Assembly: GCA_020073465.1 (NCBI GenBank)
Contig: JAIQFC010000032.1
Span: forward strand, 1-64,000
DNA length: 64,000 nucleotides
Reading direction: 5' to 3'
DNA from: Terriglobia bacterium
GTDB lineage: Bacteria; Acidobacteriota; Terriglobia; Terriglobales; Acidobacteriaceae
Positions within the stretch are counted from its first letter, which is position 1; every line of letters begins with the position of its first letter. The position numbers and the translations under genes are program-made. The notes beneath the pieces were generated by a model. It worked only from the letters and a program-made list of their open reading frames with translations, ran no database searches and was not told the DNA's origin. Below, piece by piece: positions 28,325 to 37,900 of the stretch.

Positions 28325-29367
28325 TGCAGGCCTTCGTCCTCTTTCCATCCGTACATCAGGTTCAAGTTCTGGACTGCCTGACCCGCCGCTCCTTTGAGCA
28401 GGTTGTCGATGCAGGAGATCAGCACCAGGCGCCGGCCATCTTCCGCGAGACAGAATCCGAGGTCGCAGTAGTTTGTCTGCAAAGAGAACTGCACCTGCGG
28501 AAGCTTCGGCGTGGCAAAGATACGTACCCAGCGCTTCCCGAGGTAAAAGTTCCGGAAGCAGGATTCCACCTCGAGCGGCGTCATCTGCCGGTTCAGGTGA
28601 ACGTAGACGGTCGACAGAATGCCGCGGGGAATTGGCAACAGATGCGGAGTGAAGATCAACTCCTGGGCTCCGAGATCGAGTTGCTCGACGATTTCGCCCA
28701 CATGCCGGTGGCTGAAGACCGCGTAGGCGGAGAGATTGTCCGCGACTGAGACGAAGTGCGTGCGCGCGCTGGGTTCTTTGCCTGCGCCCGAGACGCCTGA
28801 TTTCGAGTCGGAGATGATTCCATGCTTCCGATCGACGCAGCCCGCCTTGAGCAGCGGCGCCAGGGCAAGAATGACGGAAGTGGCGTAGCAGCCCGGATTC
28901 GCGACCAGCTCTGCGCCAGCGATGCGGTCGGCATTCAGTTCGGGAAGTCCGTAGACGGCGCGCTGGGTGAGTTCCGTGGTGGTGACGGAGTCCGAATCTT
29001 GAAAGTTGTAGATGGCCTGATGCTGAGCCTGCTTCAGCCTCCACGCTCCGCTGAGATCGATGACGCGCAGGCCGTTGGCAAGGGCCTCGGGGACAATCGC
29101 TCGCGAAGCCTCGTGCGGAGTAGCGAGAAAGAGCAACTGCACACCGTGCCGCTTCAAGAATGGCCAGGACAGCGGGTGGAGAGGATGGCCTCCGTTGCCG
29201 GAAAGGGCGGGGAAGACGTCATCCAGATTCGCGGTGCCGTTGCTCTCGCTGTTACGCCGGAGCAGGACCGGCGGCTCAAGCTTGGGATGGCGCAGGAGGA
29301 TGCGGGTGAGCTCCAGGCCCGAGTAGCCCGTGGCGCCCAGCACCGCGGTTTTTAGCTTCGCCGTCAT
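28321..29367 (-). CDS. argC: N-acetyl-gamma-glutamyl-phosphate reductase
   Basis: 348 residues. NADPH-dependent reduction of acetylglutamyl phosphate to the semialdehyde. The Rossmann start VLGATGYSGLELTRIL and the catalytic cysteine in ANPGCYATS are present, as is the later segment HRHVGEI. It starts 27 bases after the argR stop, with a weak ribosome site (AAGAAAG close to the ATG), and is coupled to argB by a 4-base overlap. Confidence 0.95.
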   Translation of the reverse strand: MTAKLKTAVLGATGYSGLELTRILLRHPKLEPPVLLRRNSESNGTANLDDVFPALSGNGGHPLHPLSWPFLKRHGVQLLFLATPHEASRAIVPEALANGLRVIDLSGAWRLKQAQHQAIYNFQDSDSVTTTELTQRAVYGLPELNADRIAGAELVANPGCYATSVILALAPLLKAGCVDRKHGIISDSKSGVSGAGKEPSARTHFVSVADNLSAYAVFSHRHVGEIVEQLDLGAQELIFTPHLLPIPRGILSTVYVHLNRQMTPLEVESCFRNFYLGKRWVRIFATPKLPQVQFSLQTNYCDLGFCLAEDGRRLVLISCIDNLLKGAAGQAVQNLNLMYGWKEDEGLQ

Positions 29368-29394
29368 CTTTCTTGCTCGCGCGTGCGCTTCGCG

Positions 29395-29838
29395 CTAGGT
29401 CAGCATTTCCTCGATTCGAGTTGCGAGCTTCTTCGCCTCGTCCTTGTCGGGGCAGACGATCAGGATGGTGTCATCGCCGGCGATGGTTCCCACGATCTCG
29501 CCCCAGTCGGCTTCATCGAGCGCGGCGGCGACAGGCTGCGCGCTGCCTACGATGGTCTTGATGACCAGCAGATTCTGGGCGGTGCGGACCTCGAGGACGA
29601 ACTCCCGCACCAGGCGCGAAATCGGAGGCAGGGCCAGGCCCGCGGAATTGTCGCCCTGGGGGAGGGAATAGCCATTCGCGGTCTTGCTCAAGTTCAGATC
29701 GTGGATGTCGCGGGAAAGGGTTGCCTGCCCCACCTTGAAGCCGCGCTTGCGCAGGGCGCGCTGCAGGTTCTCCTGGCTGGCGATGGAGCCATGTTTGAGG
29801 GTGTCCAGGATCGCGCGCTGTCTCAGGGTTTTATTCAT
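29395..29838 (-). CDS. argR: Arginine repressor
   Basis: 147 residues. N-terminal winged helix-turn-helix (SQENLQRALRKRGFKVGQAT, then LSRDIHDL) and a C-terminal hexamerisation/arginine-binding domain ending with GTIAGDDTILIVC, where the two Asp residues normally bind arginine. First gene of the arginine operon. No Shine-Dalgarno precedes the ATG, which begins only two bases beyond an ARG box. It should repress its own operon when arginine is plentiful. Confidence 0.94.
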   Translation of the reverse strand: MNKTLRQRAILDTLKHGSIASQENLQRALRKRGFKVGQATLSRDIHDLNLSKTANGYSLPQGDNSAGLALPPISRLVREFVLEVRTAQNLLVIKTIVGSAQPVAAALDEADWGEIVGTIAGDDTILIVCPDKDEAKKLATRIEEMLT

Positions 29839-29840
29839 AG

Positions 29841-29874
29841 TGAATAAATATTCATTTCAGTGAATAAATATTTT
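29841..29874 (-). promoter_or_regulatory. Two ARG boxes of the arginine operon
   Basis: TGAATAAATATTCA (29841-29854) is a perfect match to the E. coli-type ARG box core TGAATWWWWATTCA. A second, TGAATAAATATTTT (29861-29874), matches the left half and is 20 bases away, two helical turns, as in classical tandem operators. They cover the predicted transcription start and early leader, so bound ArgR would block initiation. Confidence 0.88.
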
Positions 29875-29877
29875 GTT

Positions 29878-29905
29878 ATCTTACGGGGTTGAAGGGAAAT
29901 GTCAA
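29878..29905 (-). promoter_or_regulatory. Promoter of the arg operon
   Basis: Reading the minus strand: -35 TTGACA (29900-29905), 16 bases, -10 TAAGAT (29878-29883). Transcription would start about 29871, inside the upstream ARG box, leaving a leader of about 33 bases. Confidence 0.7.
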
Positions 29906-30056
29906 GGGCAAACCGAGGCGGGACGTGACATTTTCAGAACATGCGGCTCCTGGCGGAAGAAGGTCCCTTCCCACGAGGAAAAAGCAGCGCAAAAGCTTCC
30001 GGGCTTGTTAGACTACTCCGCGGTTTGAAACCTGCAACCTCAATGCGAGTCACGGG

Positions 30057-30854
30057 ATGAAAGAGAAACCCACGCTGTTGGCCGAGTTGCTGGCCGAGTT
30101 CCTCGGCACTCTGGTGCTGATTCTGTTTGGGAACGGCGTTGTTGCCATGGTTGTGCTGTTTCCTTCGAAGAATCCCGGAGAAGTCATTCATGGCGGCTTC
30201 ACCAACATCACGCTGGGGTGGGGACTCGGAGTCACGATGGGCATCTACGTCGCCGGAAAGATTTCCGGGGCGCACCTCAACCCAGCGGTGACGCTGTCGC
30301 TGGCGGCGTTTCGTGGTTTCCCCTGGCGCAAAGTGCTGCCGTATTCGCTGGCGCAGACTGCCGGAGCGTTCGTGGCAGCAGCGCTGGTCTATTGGAACTA
30401 TCTGCCGGCGTTCCGGCAGACGGATCCGCTGCTCGAGCGCACCGCCGGCATCTTCACCACGTTTCCGGCGTTCCCGGCATTTCCGCAGGCTGGCTTCCTG
30501 GACCAGGTGATCGGCACAGGATTGCTAGTGCTTCTGGTCCTGGCGATTACCGACGAGTTCAATGCGCCGCCAGGAGCGAATCTCACCCCTTTGATGATCG
30601 GACTGGTCGTGGTGGCCATCGGCATTAGTTTTGGCGGAATGCACGGATATGCCATCAATCCGGCGCGGGATCTGGGGCCGCGGCTTTTCACGGTGGTGGC
30701 CGGATTTCGTAACAATGGCATCACAGATGGCACTCGGGTCTGGTGGGTGCCAGTAGTTGCACCGTTGATCGGAGGCCTGATCGGGGCGGCCGTCTACGAC
30801 TGGGGCATTCGGCGATTCCTCCGCGGAGCAGTAGATGTGCAGGCCGAGAATTGA
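30057..30854 (+). CDS. glpF: Glycerol uptake facilitator (aquaglyceroporin)
   Basis: 265 residues with six predicted membrane helices and the two half-helices of the major intrinsic protein family. First NPA box in SGAHLNPAVTLS (about residue 82), second in GYAINPARDLGPR. The Asp after the second NPA-Arg is the mark of glycerol-conducting members. Passive glycerol entry; the kinase gene next to it traps the product. The stop codon overlaps the ribosome site of glpK. Divergent from argR with a 218-base gap. Confidence 0.94.
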   Translation: MKEKPTLLAELLAEFLGTLVLILFGNGVVAMVVLFPSKNPGEVIHGGFTNITLGWGLGVTMGIYVAGKISGAHLNPAVTLSLAAFRGFPWRKVLPYSLAQTAGAFVAAALVYWNYLPAFRQTDPLLERTAGIFTTFPAFPAFPQAGFLDQVIGTGLLVLLVLAITDEFNAPPGANLTPLMIGLVVVAIGISFGGMHGYAINPARDLGPRLFTVVAGFRNNGITDGTRVWWVPVVAPLIGGLIGAAVYDWGIRRFLRGAVDVQAEN

Positions 30855-30863
30855 GGAGGCGCT

Positions 30864-32357
30864 CTGCCATACCTTCTAGCGCTTGACCAGGGAACAACGA
30901 GTTCACGAGCCATCCTGTTTGATCAGGACGGCGCGGTTCGATCGGTCGCCCAACGCGAGTTCGACCAGATATTTCCCCAGCCGGGATGGGTGGAGCACAA
31001 TCCTGAGCAGATTGTGGCGTCACAGATCGCGGTGGCGTTGGAAGTTCTGGACCAGTCTCAGGTACGACCCGCTGACGTGGCTGCCATCGGTATTGCAAAC
31101 CAGCGGGAAACGACAATTGTGTGGGATCGCGATACGGGGCAGCCGGTCTGCAACGCCATTGTCTGGCAAGACCGACGCACGGCTGATTTCTGTGAGCGAC
31201 TGCGATCCGAGGGGCATGCAGGACTGATCCAGCAGCGTACCGGGCTTCTGATCGACTCCTATTTTTCCGCCAGCAAGATTTCCTGGATTCTCGAAAATGC
31301 ACCCAACGCGCGGCGGCGTGCGGAGGAAGGCAAGCTGGCTTTTGGCACGGTCGACAGCTGGCTGGTGTGGAAGCTGACCGGCGGACGACTGCATGCCACG
31401 GACGCCAGTAATGCTTCCCGGACCATGCTCTTCAACATTCATAGCGGCGCGTGGGACGAGGAACTGCTGCGACTTTTCTCTGTCCCGGCTTCGATGATGC
31501 CCCAGGTACGATCGTCCAGCGAGATTTATGGCCGGGTGAGCGGGGTCCAAGGCCTTGAAGGGATCGCGATCGCAGGAATTGCGGGAGATCAGCAGGCGGC
31601 ACTCTTCGGGCAACGATGCGTGAGGCCGGGTCTTACGAAGAACACTTACGGAACGGGATGCTTCATGCTGCAGAACACCGGGACCCGCGCCGTTCCTTCC
31701 TCGAACCGGCTGGTGACCACAGTCGCCTGGAAGATGGGAGACAGAACCGAATACGCGCTCGAAGGCAGTGTGTTTGTTGGGGGCGCGGTGGTGCAATGGC
31801 TGCGTGACGGATTGGGCCTGATTCGCAACTCAGCCGAGGTCGAAGCGCTCGCGACTTCTGTCGATGACAACGGGGGCGTGTACTTCGTTCCAGCTTTCGT
31901 GGGGCTGGGAGCGCCTCACTGGGATTCCTATGCCCGGGGATCGATTTTCGGACTGACCCGGGGCAGCACCGCAGGTCACCTGGCGCGAGCGGCAGTGGAG
32001 AGCATCGCATATCAGGTTGCGGATCTTCTCGATGCCATGCAACGGGACACGGGCAATCCGGTCGAGGAGTTGCGAGTGGACGGCGGGGCCGCGGCGAACG
32101 ATGGACTGATGCAATTTCAAGCTGACGTACTCGGGGTGCCTGTAGTTCGTCCGGAAGTGACGGAGACTACGGCGCTCGGAGCCGCGTATCTTGCCGGCAT
32201 CGGTGTTGGTTTGTTGCGGGCCTGTCCCGATGATGACGCGGTACGCGCAAGGGAACGGCGTTTTGAGCCGCGGATGCCCCGTTCTCAAGCAGCATCGCTG
32301 CGGCAGCGGTGGAGCGAGGCCGTGGCCAGGTCGAAGGGGTGGGAGGGCAGTCGCTGA
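30864..32357 (+). CDS. glpK: Glycerol kinase with apparent CTG start codon
   Basis: 497 residues if it begins at CTG 30864 (reading [18 protein letters not shown] after the first codon); E. coli GlpK is 502. FGGY-family kinase: the phosphate loop DQGTTSSR is at the very start, later [12 protein letters not shown] and the [16 protein letters not shown] block. An in-frame TGA lies at 30852-30854 and no ATG, GTG or TTG exists between it and the conserved start, while GAGGAGG at 30853-30859 is well placed for 30864. The next in-frame GTG (30990) would delete the phosphate loop. Makes glycerol-3-phosphate. The stop lies two bases from that of the convergent gene. Confidence 0.93.
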   Translation: MPYLLALDQGTTSSRAILFDQDGAVRSVAQREFDQIFPQPGWVEHNPEQIVASQIAVALEVLDQSQVRPADVAAIGIANQRETTIVWDRDTGQPVCNAIVWQDRRTADFCERLRSEGHAGLIQQRTGLLIDSYFSASKISWILENAPNARRRAEEGKLAFGTVDSWLVWKLTGGRLHATDASNASRTMLFNIHSGAWDEELLRLFSVPASMMPQVRSSSEIYGRVSGVQGLEGIAIAGIAGDQQAALFGQRCVRPGLTKNTYGTGCFMLQNTGTRAVPSSNRLVTTVAWKMGDRTEYALEGSVFVGGAVVQWLRDGLGLIRNSAEVEALATSVDDNGGVYFVPAFVGLGAPHWDSYARGSIFGLTRGSTAGHLARAAVESIAYQVADLLDAMQRDTGNPVEELRVDGGAAANDGLMQFQADVLGVPVVRPEVTETTALGAAYLAGIGVGLLRACPDDDAVRARERRFEPRMPRSQAASLRQRWSEAVARSKGWEGSR

Positions 32358-32359
32358 TT

Positions 32360-34258
32360 CTACGGTACGTACCAGAACACCGCGCCCCTCGCGATGGGTG
32401 GGAGCCGGAATGTCATGGAGTCCTGGTTCCGAATGCCGTCAAGCGACTGAGGTGTGCCCATGAACGGCAGGAAGAAACCCTTGCCGCTGGACTTCGATCG
32501 GATGGTAACTTCTACTCCGGTCTGCGGAGTCTGGATGGGATTCGAGCCTCCGCGGAGGCCGGCGAAATTGGCGAAGAAGCAGTGGATGCGGCCGTCCGGT
32601 GTGCGGGCGATTGAGGTGGCGAGCTGGGATCCCGCCGCGATCTGAACCGTGTCGCCGCCTTTCAGGGCGTCGAGGAACTGTTGTTGTGAGCCAGGAGAGG
32701 CGTGCTCAAAGTCTTTTTCCAGGGCCGCGTCATAGGCTTTGCCGGGGCAGTTTGGGAAACGGGTGGCCGGGGCGGAGGCGTCAAGTCCGGTTGCATCCGT
32801 CCCAGTGATGACCAGCCGCTTTTCGTTACCAACAAACGCACGCAGTCCATTTCTCTCGCTCTCACTGAACTCGCGCACGTCCGGGAGGACCAGCGTCTGG
32901 CCGTGGAAATCCGCGAGCGTGCGGGGAGTGACAATCTGAAACTCAAGATGCTTCTGCATCAGCAGGATCAGAATTCCGCGATAGGACGCGAGGAAATCTT
33001 TGGCATGGAAGTTTCTTGTTTCTGGCGAGAAATAAACGCCGATTGGATCGATCGGCGCTCGCGGCAGATAGAAGGTCTTCTCGTTAGCTTGAATCCACGA
33101 AAAGATTTTTTTGCGAGTCGGCAGGTCATTCGATCCTGCCATGGAATGTCCGGGGGCATCCCAGAAATTCGCGCCCGCCATGACCTGTGACATCGCGAGA
33201 TTCATCATGGCCTCGCGGGCATCGACCTTCTTGTCGCCATCCCACGAGTAGTTGAGAATCCACGTCGCCTTTCCTTGGGCGAACGCGCGGAACGAGTGCA
33301 TCCCAACCTGGTAGCGGAACCAATCCAACGGCGTGCGTGAAGACGCCATGTGGTTTCCATTTCCGAACTCGTACTCATGCGCGATCACGTCCACGACCGA
33401 GTAAAGGCTGTAAACATCGGCGCCCACGCGCACGGCTTCCTCCTCAATTCCCGGATAGATTTCAGGAATCGTCTTGATCTTCGGATTCACTGACTTCGCG
33501 TTCTGGTCAATCTCGTGCATGAAGTCGGTGAAGGTCTGAATCCTGAATTCGACCCACTTGCGGAAGTTCGGATCAGAAAAGTCGCCGAGTTTGAGGTCGT
33601 GTTTCGCATCCAAGCCAGTTTGCTGCTTGAAGGCGGCCACGGTATGTTCGTCGAAGCTTGCCCAGGTGTCTTCCCAGCCGTCAAAGTGGGTCATCCAGTA
33701 AGGAATGTCGACGTAGATGCCGTCAATCCCGGTTGCCGCGATCTGCCGCACTCGCTCCATGTAGGTCTTGCGCCACTCCGCCGCGTAGGGAGTGACCCAC
33801 ACGTCTTCGTCGCCCTTGGCGATCCAGAACGCCGCGCCGCCACCGAAGACGGCGGGCTCGCCCGTGACCTTGCGTTGCAGCCAGTCGGGATGATCTTTGG
33901 CTAGGGTGTGCGGAGTCTGATCGGCATTGGCCGTGATGCACTCCGTCCCGGCAATGTAGACGAAGGCATAATTGCCCACACGGTGTGCCGCCTCCGCGAC
34001 CGCGCGAATCGCCTTCAGCTTTTCCTCGGGATGGAGAAAGCTCTCGTAACGTCCGGGAATGTCGTTGTCCACTTCGCTGCCGAACACGCCGGTCTCCTGC
34101 GCGTTACGCACGATCTGGAGAGCGTTGTCGCGCTTAAGCCCGTAGGCGCCGATGCGGACGAAATGCGTCCAATCCTGTTCCGGTGAGTTGGGAGCCGCCA
34201 CCAGCACCAAGGCGAACACCATCACGACCAACATCGCGAAACAGTGTTTCCATTTCAT
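32360..34258 (-). CDS. Exported TIM-barrel glycoside-hydrolase-like protein
   Basis: 632 residues with signal peptide (AMLVVMVFALVLVAAP). Residues about 40-400 look like a (beta/alpha)8 barrel: EVDNDIPGRYESF, GIDGIYVDIPYW, an acidic IKTIPEIYPG strand end and YSWDGD near 345. The next ~120 residues (ILILLMQKHLEFQIVTP) resemble the glutamine-amidotransferase-like trimerisation domain of GH42-type beta-galactosidases, and a small beta domain ends the chain. The acidic residues could be catalytic, but I cannot name a GH family. It is last in a minus-strand unit after an Oar-like receptor, so polysaccharide use is probable. Confidence 0.65.
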   Translation of the reverse strand: MKWKHCFAMLVVMVFALVLVAAPNSPEQDWTHFVRIGAYGLKRDNALQIVRNAQETGVFGSEVDNDIPGRYESFLHPEEKLKAIRAVAEAAHRVGNYAFVYIAGTECITANADQTPHTLAKDHPDWLQRKVTGEPAVFGGGAAFWIAKGDEDVWVTPYAAEWRKTYMERVRQIAATGIDGIYVDIPYWMTHFDGWEDTWASFDEHTVAAFKQQTGLDAKHDLKLGDFSDPNFRKWVEFRIQTFTDFMHEIDQNAKSVNPKIKTIPEIYPGIEEEAVRVGADVYSLYSVVDVIAHEYEFGNGNHMASSRTPLDWFRYQVGMHSFRAFAQGKATWILNYSWDGDKKVDAREAMMNLAMSQVMAGANFWDAPGHSMAGSNDLPTRKKIFSWIQANEKTFYLPRAPIDPIGVYFSPETRNFHAKDFLASYRGILILLMQKHLEFQIVTPRTLADFHGQTLVLPDVREFSESERNGLRAFVGNEKRLVITGTDATGLDASAPATRFPNCPGKAYDAALEKDFEHASPGSQQQFLDALKGGDTVQIAAGSQLATSIARTPDGRIHCFFANFAGLRGGSNPIQTPQTGVEVTIRSKSSGKGFFLPFMGTPQSLDGIRNQDSMTFRLPPIARGAVFWYVP

Positions 34259-34289
34259 GGGAGCCTCTCGATTGTGTCTTTCTAGCCAC

Positions 34290-34853
34290 TCACAACGCGC
34301 TAGAGACCGGTCGGAGATACGCCGCCAGTCTCATCGTCCTGCCCAACTCGGGCAGGGCGAGGTCGGGAATGTCCGGGTTACTGAGCATCACGCGCAAGCC
34401 GACACGCTTTTGATATCTTCTCGCCAACTCAAAGGTCAGCTTCCAGTGCTCGCACAGATCGAGCCTCCCCGGCTGTTGCTGCACGTCCTTCCAGTTCACG
34501 CGGATGTAGAGTTTTGTCCCCAAGGGCAACTTCACTACGTTTTCCAGAGACTGCGCCAGCGTTTCTCCGTCTTTCTTTGCAGGGCCGACTTCATCGCACA
34601 CGCACGTGATAAGCCCCATCCCGTAGTTAGGCACGATTTCCTGCGACGGGGTCAGAGCCATCACTACATTCCAACTGGGATAGTCGTCGGTCGAGAACGG
34701 TCCCTGGTAAAGACGGTCCGCGACCGGCGGGCCCGCGCCGAAATCGTACTTGTCGAAATTGTGAGTGGGAACGTGCGCCAGAAGGGAATCGGTGCTCAGC
34801 CCCGCAGCCAGCGAGATCGCGCCGCCGGCCTTCAGAAAGGATCTTCTATGCAC
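34290..34853 (-). CDS. Tat-exported protein, probably C-terminally truncated
   Basis: 187 residues from GTG 34853 (GGAGG six bases upstream). The N-terminus HRRSFLKAGGAISLAAGL is a twin-arginine signal. The mature part (YIRVNWKDVQQQPGRLDL, KRVGLRVMLSNPDIPDLALP) looks like the first strands of a TIM-barrel hydrolase. The chain then ends with an unrelated-looking GRTMRLAAYLRPVSSAL and a stop, far too short for a full barrel. A frameshift or deletion after about residue 168 is the simple explanation. The next gene starts 31 bases later with its own signal peptide, so it does not supply the missing part. Possibly inactive. Confidence 0.6.
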   Translation of the reverse strand: MHRRSFLKAGGAISLAAGLSTDSLLAHVPTHNFDKYDFGAGPPVADRLYQGPFSTDDYPSWNVVMALTPSQEIVPNYGMGLITCVCDEVGPAKKDGETLAQSLENVVKLPLGTKLYIRVNWKDVQQQPGRLDLCEHWKLTFELARRYQKRVGLRVMLSNPDIPDLALPELGRTMRLAAYLRPVSSAL

Positions 34854-34892
34854 TCTCAACCTCCGCGGGAGGGGACCGAGGTTAAGGGAAGG

Positions 34893-34918
34893 GGCCGGCC
34901 TCGCTGACGAGCGAGACC
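34893..34918 (-). other. Hairpin between receptor and Tat-protein genes
   Basis: An inverted repeat of about 11 base pairs with one mismatch (CCGG...CTCGCT / AGCGAG...CCGG), 24 bases after the receptor stop. There is no T tract, so it could be an attenuator that lowers expression of the downstream genes. Confidence 0.4.
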
Positions 34919-34941
34919 GGACCCGGAGGTTCTTCAGCCAG

Positions 34942-37900
34942 CTAGAACTGGAACCGCGTTCCAAACTGCATTCTGCGCCAGTTGCCCGTGGTGGACGTGA
35001 CGTTGCCGAAAACGCCATCCCCTGATCCAACATCCGGGAAGGCGAAGCGTTGATGATTGAAGGAATTAAATGTTTCAGCACGCACCTGGAGGACCTTACC
35101 TTCGCGGATCTTGAATTCTTTGGACAGCGAAAGATCCAGGTTACGGATACCGTCGCCTCGCAGGTTGGAGAAGTGCCGGGGCGCATTGCCGGGTATGTTG
35201 TCGCCGGGATCGGCGAAACAGTCCTGATTCAGGTAAGGGAGGTTCGAACTGGCCGCTTGCCGGTAACTCAAGCCGGTCCGGAGTTGGGAGCAAGTCACGT
35301 CCGGCCGCGGGTTGCCATCGCCCAGGCGACCGACGCTGTTGTAGACGGCCAGCGGTTGCCCAGATTGCAGCGTAATCACGCCGTTGAGCGACCAGCCGCC
35401 AACAATGCCGTCCAGCACGCGGTTCATGCTGCCTCCAATCCAACGGTCTTTCCCGAAGGGAAGCTCGAGAATGATGGCTGCCGTCAAGCGGTGCGGGGTG
35501 TCGTTGGAGCTGATTCCATGCTCCGCCTTGAGATTGTCGAGCAGTTGTGGGTTATCCAGCCCCAAGTTACCCAGCCAGGCATTGCGCCCGGCAGAAGAAT
35601 CGTCCGTAGACTTGGAGAAGGTGTAGTTGCCTTCAAAGCTGATGTAGTGGCTGGCACGCTTCTGGAAGCGAATTTGCAGCGAATGGTACCAGGAGGTGGC
35701 ATTCAGCTTCGGCAACCCTTCGAAGCCGCCGTCAAATTGCGGGTAGGGCAACAGGAGGAGGTATTGTGGAATTGTGTCATCGCCGTAGCGGGAGTCCGCC
35801 ACATCGGCCGCGTTGAAGATCGGGCCGTTCTCCGGACACCACGGGCCCGTTTCCACTGGAGACGGAGAGAAGAAGCATTGGAAGGGGTTGAGTACCTCAG
35901 TATTGAAGTAATCCGTTACGGCGTTGTTGTCGGGATCGTGGGTCGGGTTTAGCGTCTGCACCAGTGTATTGCGGATCGAAGAAGGGAGGAAGTTGCGGTT
36001 GCGGGTGGAGATGCCTCCGGCGCCGGCCCAGGGCAAGTGCGTACTGCGGTTGGCGGAGTAGTCTACACCCACCACGATTTGCCCCGGAAACATGTGCTGA
36101 ATTCCCAGGTTCCACTGGTAGATCTCGGCGTTGCGCGCCGTGCCCGTGTCCAGGTCGCTGGAGTTGCCGAAGCCCCACTGCGCCAATTTGCCGTACGTGG
36201 TTCCCTGCGGCGGCGACAGACCCGGCAGCCCAGGTGCGGGGGGTGGGAATGGGCTGTCACAGTTGGGCTGCAGCGGCGAAGGTCCGAGACATGCGAATTG
36301 GGTTGCGTAGTCGTCTTTGGTGAAATACATCTGGGCCGTCTTCGCGAATGTCGGGCCGGCATACTGGAAGTTGGTGGCCACATTCATCCCGTAGAAGAGT
36401 CCAGCGCCGCCCCGCAGCACGGTGTTGGAAGCGAGTTGATAGGCAAAGCCAAGACGCGGAGCAAAATTGTTTCGATCCACGGGCGAGCTGCGATGGCCGG
36501 AGGTGGGGAAGACTGTCGTCCCGACGATGTTGCCAATCTGTCCAAAGTCAAGCTCCGGGTGGTTGGGGTCCCGGTTGCGATTCACGGGCATGCTGATTCC
36601 CGTGTCTCCGGTGAAGTTGCTGAACGTGAGCCGGTTGGAGCCCTCGGTGTAGGGAGTGCTCCACTCATAGCGCAAGCCGAGATTGACCGTCAGCTTGGAA
36701 GTGACCTTCCAGTTATCCTGCACGTAGAAGGCAGTGTCCTTCGACTTGTCCGACACGGCGGGAACTATGTGAAGCGAAGCCCCGTAGGCAAACCCGGTCA
36801 GGATCGTGGCAAACGGGTTCCCTTCATTGTTGTCTCCCTTGCGCGCATTGGGCGCGGAGGTGGTTACGTCCCGTGAGAAATCGAAGATGCCGGTGGGATT
36901 GTCGGGTTGCCAGAAGTAGTTGAAGAAGACGCGCTGCTCCCCTCCGAACGTCACCGAATGAGCTCCCTTTGCCCATTGCAGCGCGGAGGAGTAACTGACC
37001 AGGGTGTGGGCGAAATGAGTATCCACGCAGCACTGATCAAAAAGCGAAGTCATACCGGCATCGACATTGATCGTGGGCATGCGGTGAAGCCCATTGGCGG
37101 CAAGAACCGGCGACAAGCCGACAGAGTCCAGCGTTGGATAGTTGTTACTGATGCCGGGGGCATGCACCCGGTCCACGCTGATGCGGTTGGTCCAAAGTTT
37201 GGTGGGAGTGATCGCCCAGTTGTACTCCGCGCTACCGTTTTGGGCGGTCGTGATGTAAATAACGCCATCGCCGTCGTCGCCGAAAACGGTGGGTTGGGTG
37301 AATATGTCGTGATGACGACTGTAACGCCCGCCGATCTTGTGGTTCGCCGTGATCTGATGATCCAATTTGACATCGAACTGCCATGCCGGAGCGGTGCCCA
37401 AAATGACTTGACGGAAGTTGATATCCGGATAGACTGCGCCCGCTACGTTGGCGTGCGGATAAAGATTCAGAATCGCCTGGCCGATGGGGTCAATCTTGTC
37501 GGCGGGGATTATGTTGCCGGAGAATTGTGTCCGCGGACAAGGCGTGGCAGATCCCTGGTTTCCAGCGCACGGGTCGTAGATGCCGGCGGTTGCGGTCGGA
37601 CCAGTAGGATCGCTGGGGTCTGGCAAGTTTGCCGGGCTCTGGGAGAAATCGCCTGTACGTTCCAGGTCGGTAGGGACGATCCCCTCCAGGGTGCCGGGAT
37701 CCCGCTGGCGAACCTTTTCGAAATCGACAAAGAAGAATGTCTTGTTCTTCTTCAGAGGACCGCCGAGAGAGAAGCCATATTGATCCCGCACGTGGTCGGG
37801 CTTTTCCCCGGAGTTGAAGAAGTCGCGGGCATCAGTGGCCGAGCGTTGCCCATACCACCACCCGCTGCCGTGGAAGGCATTCGAGCCCTGCTTCAAGACC

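Noticed and set aside
30990-32357. glpK starting at GTG 30990
   Set aside because: It would remove the phosphate-binding loop and the first 42 conserved residues.
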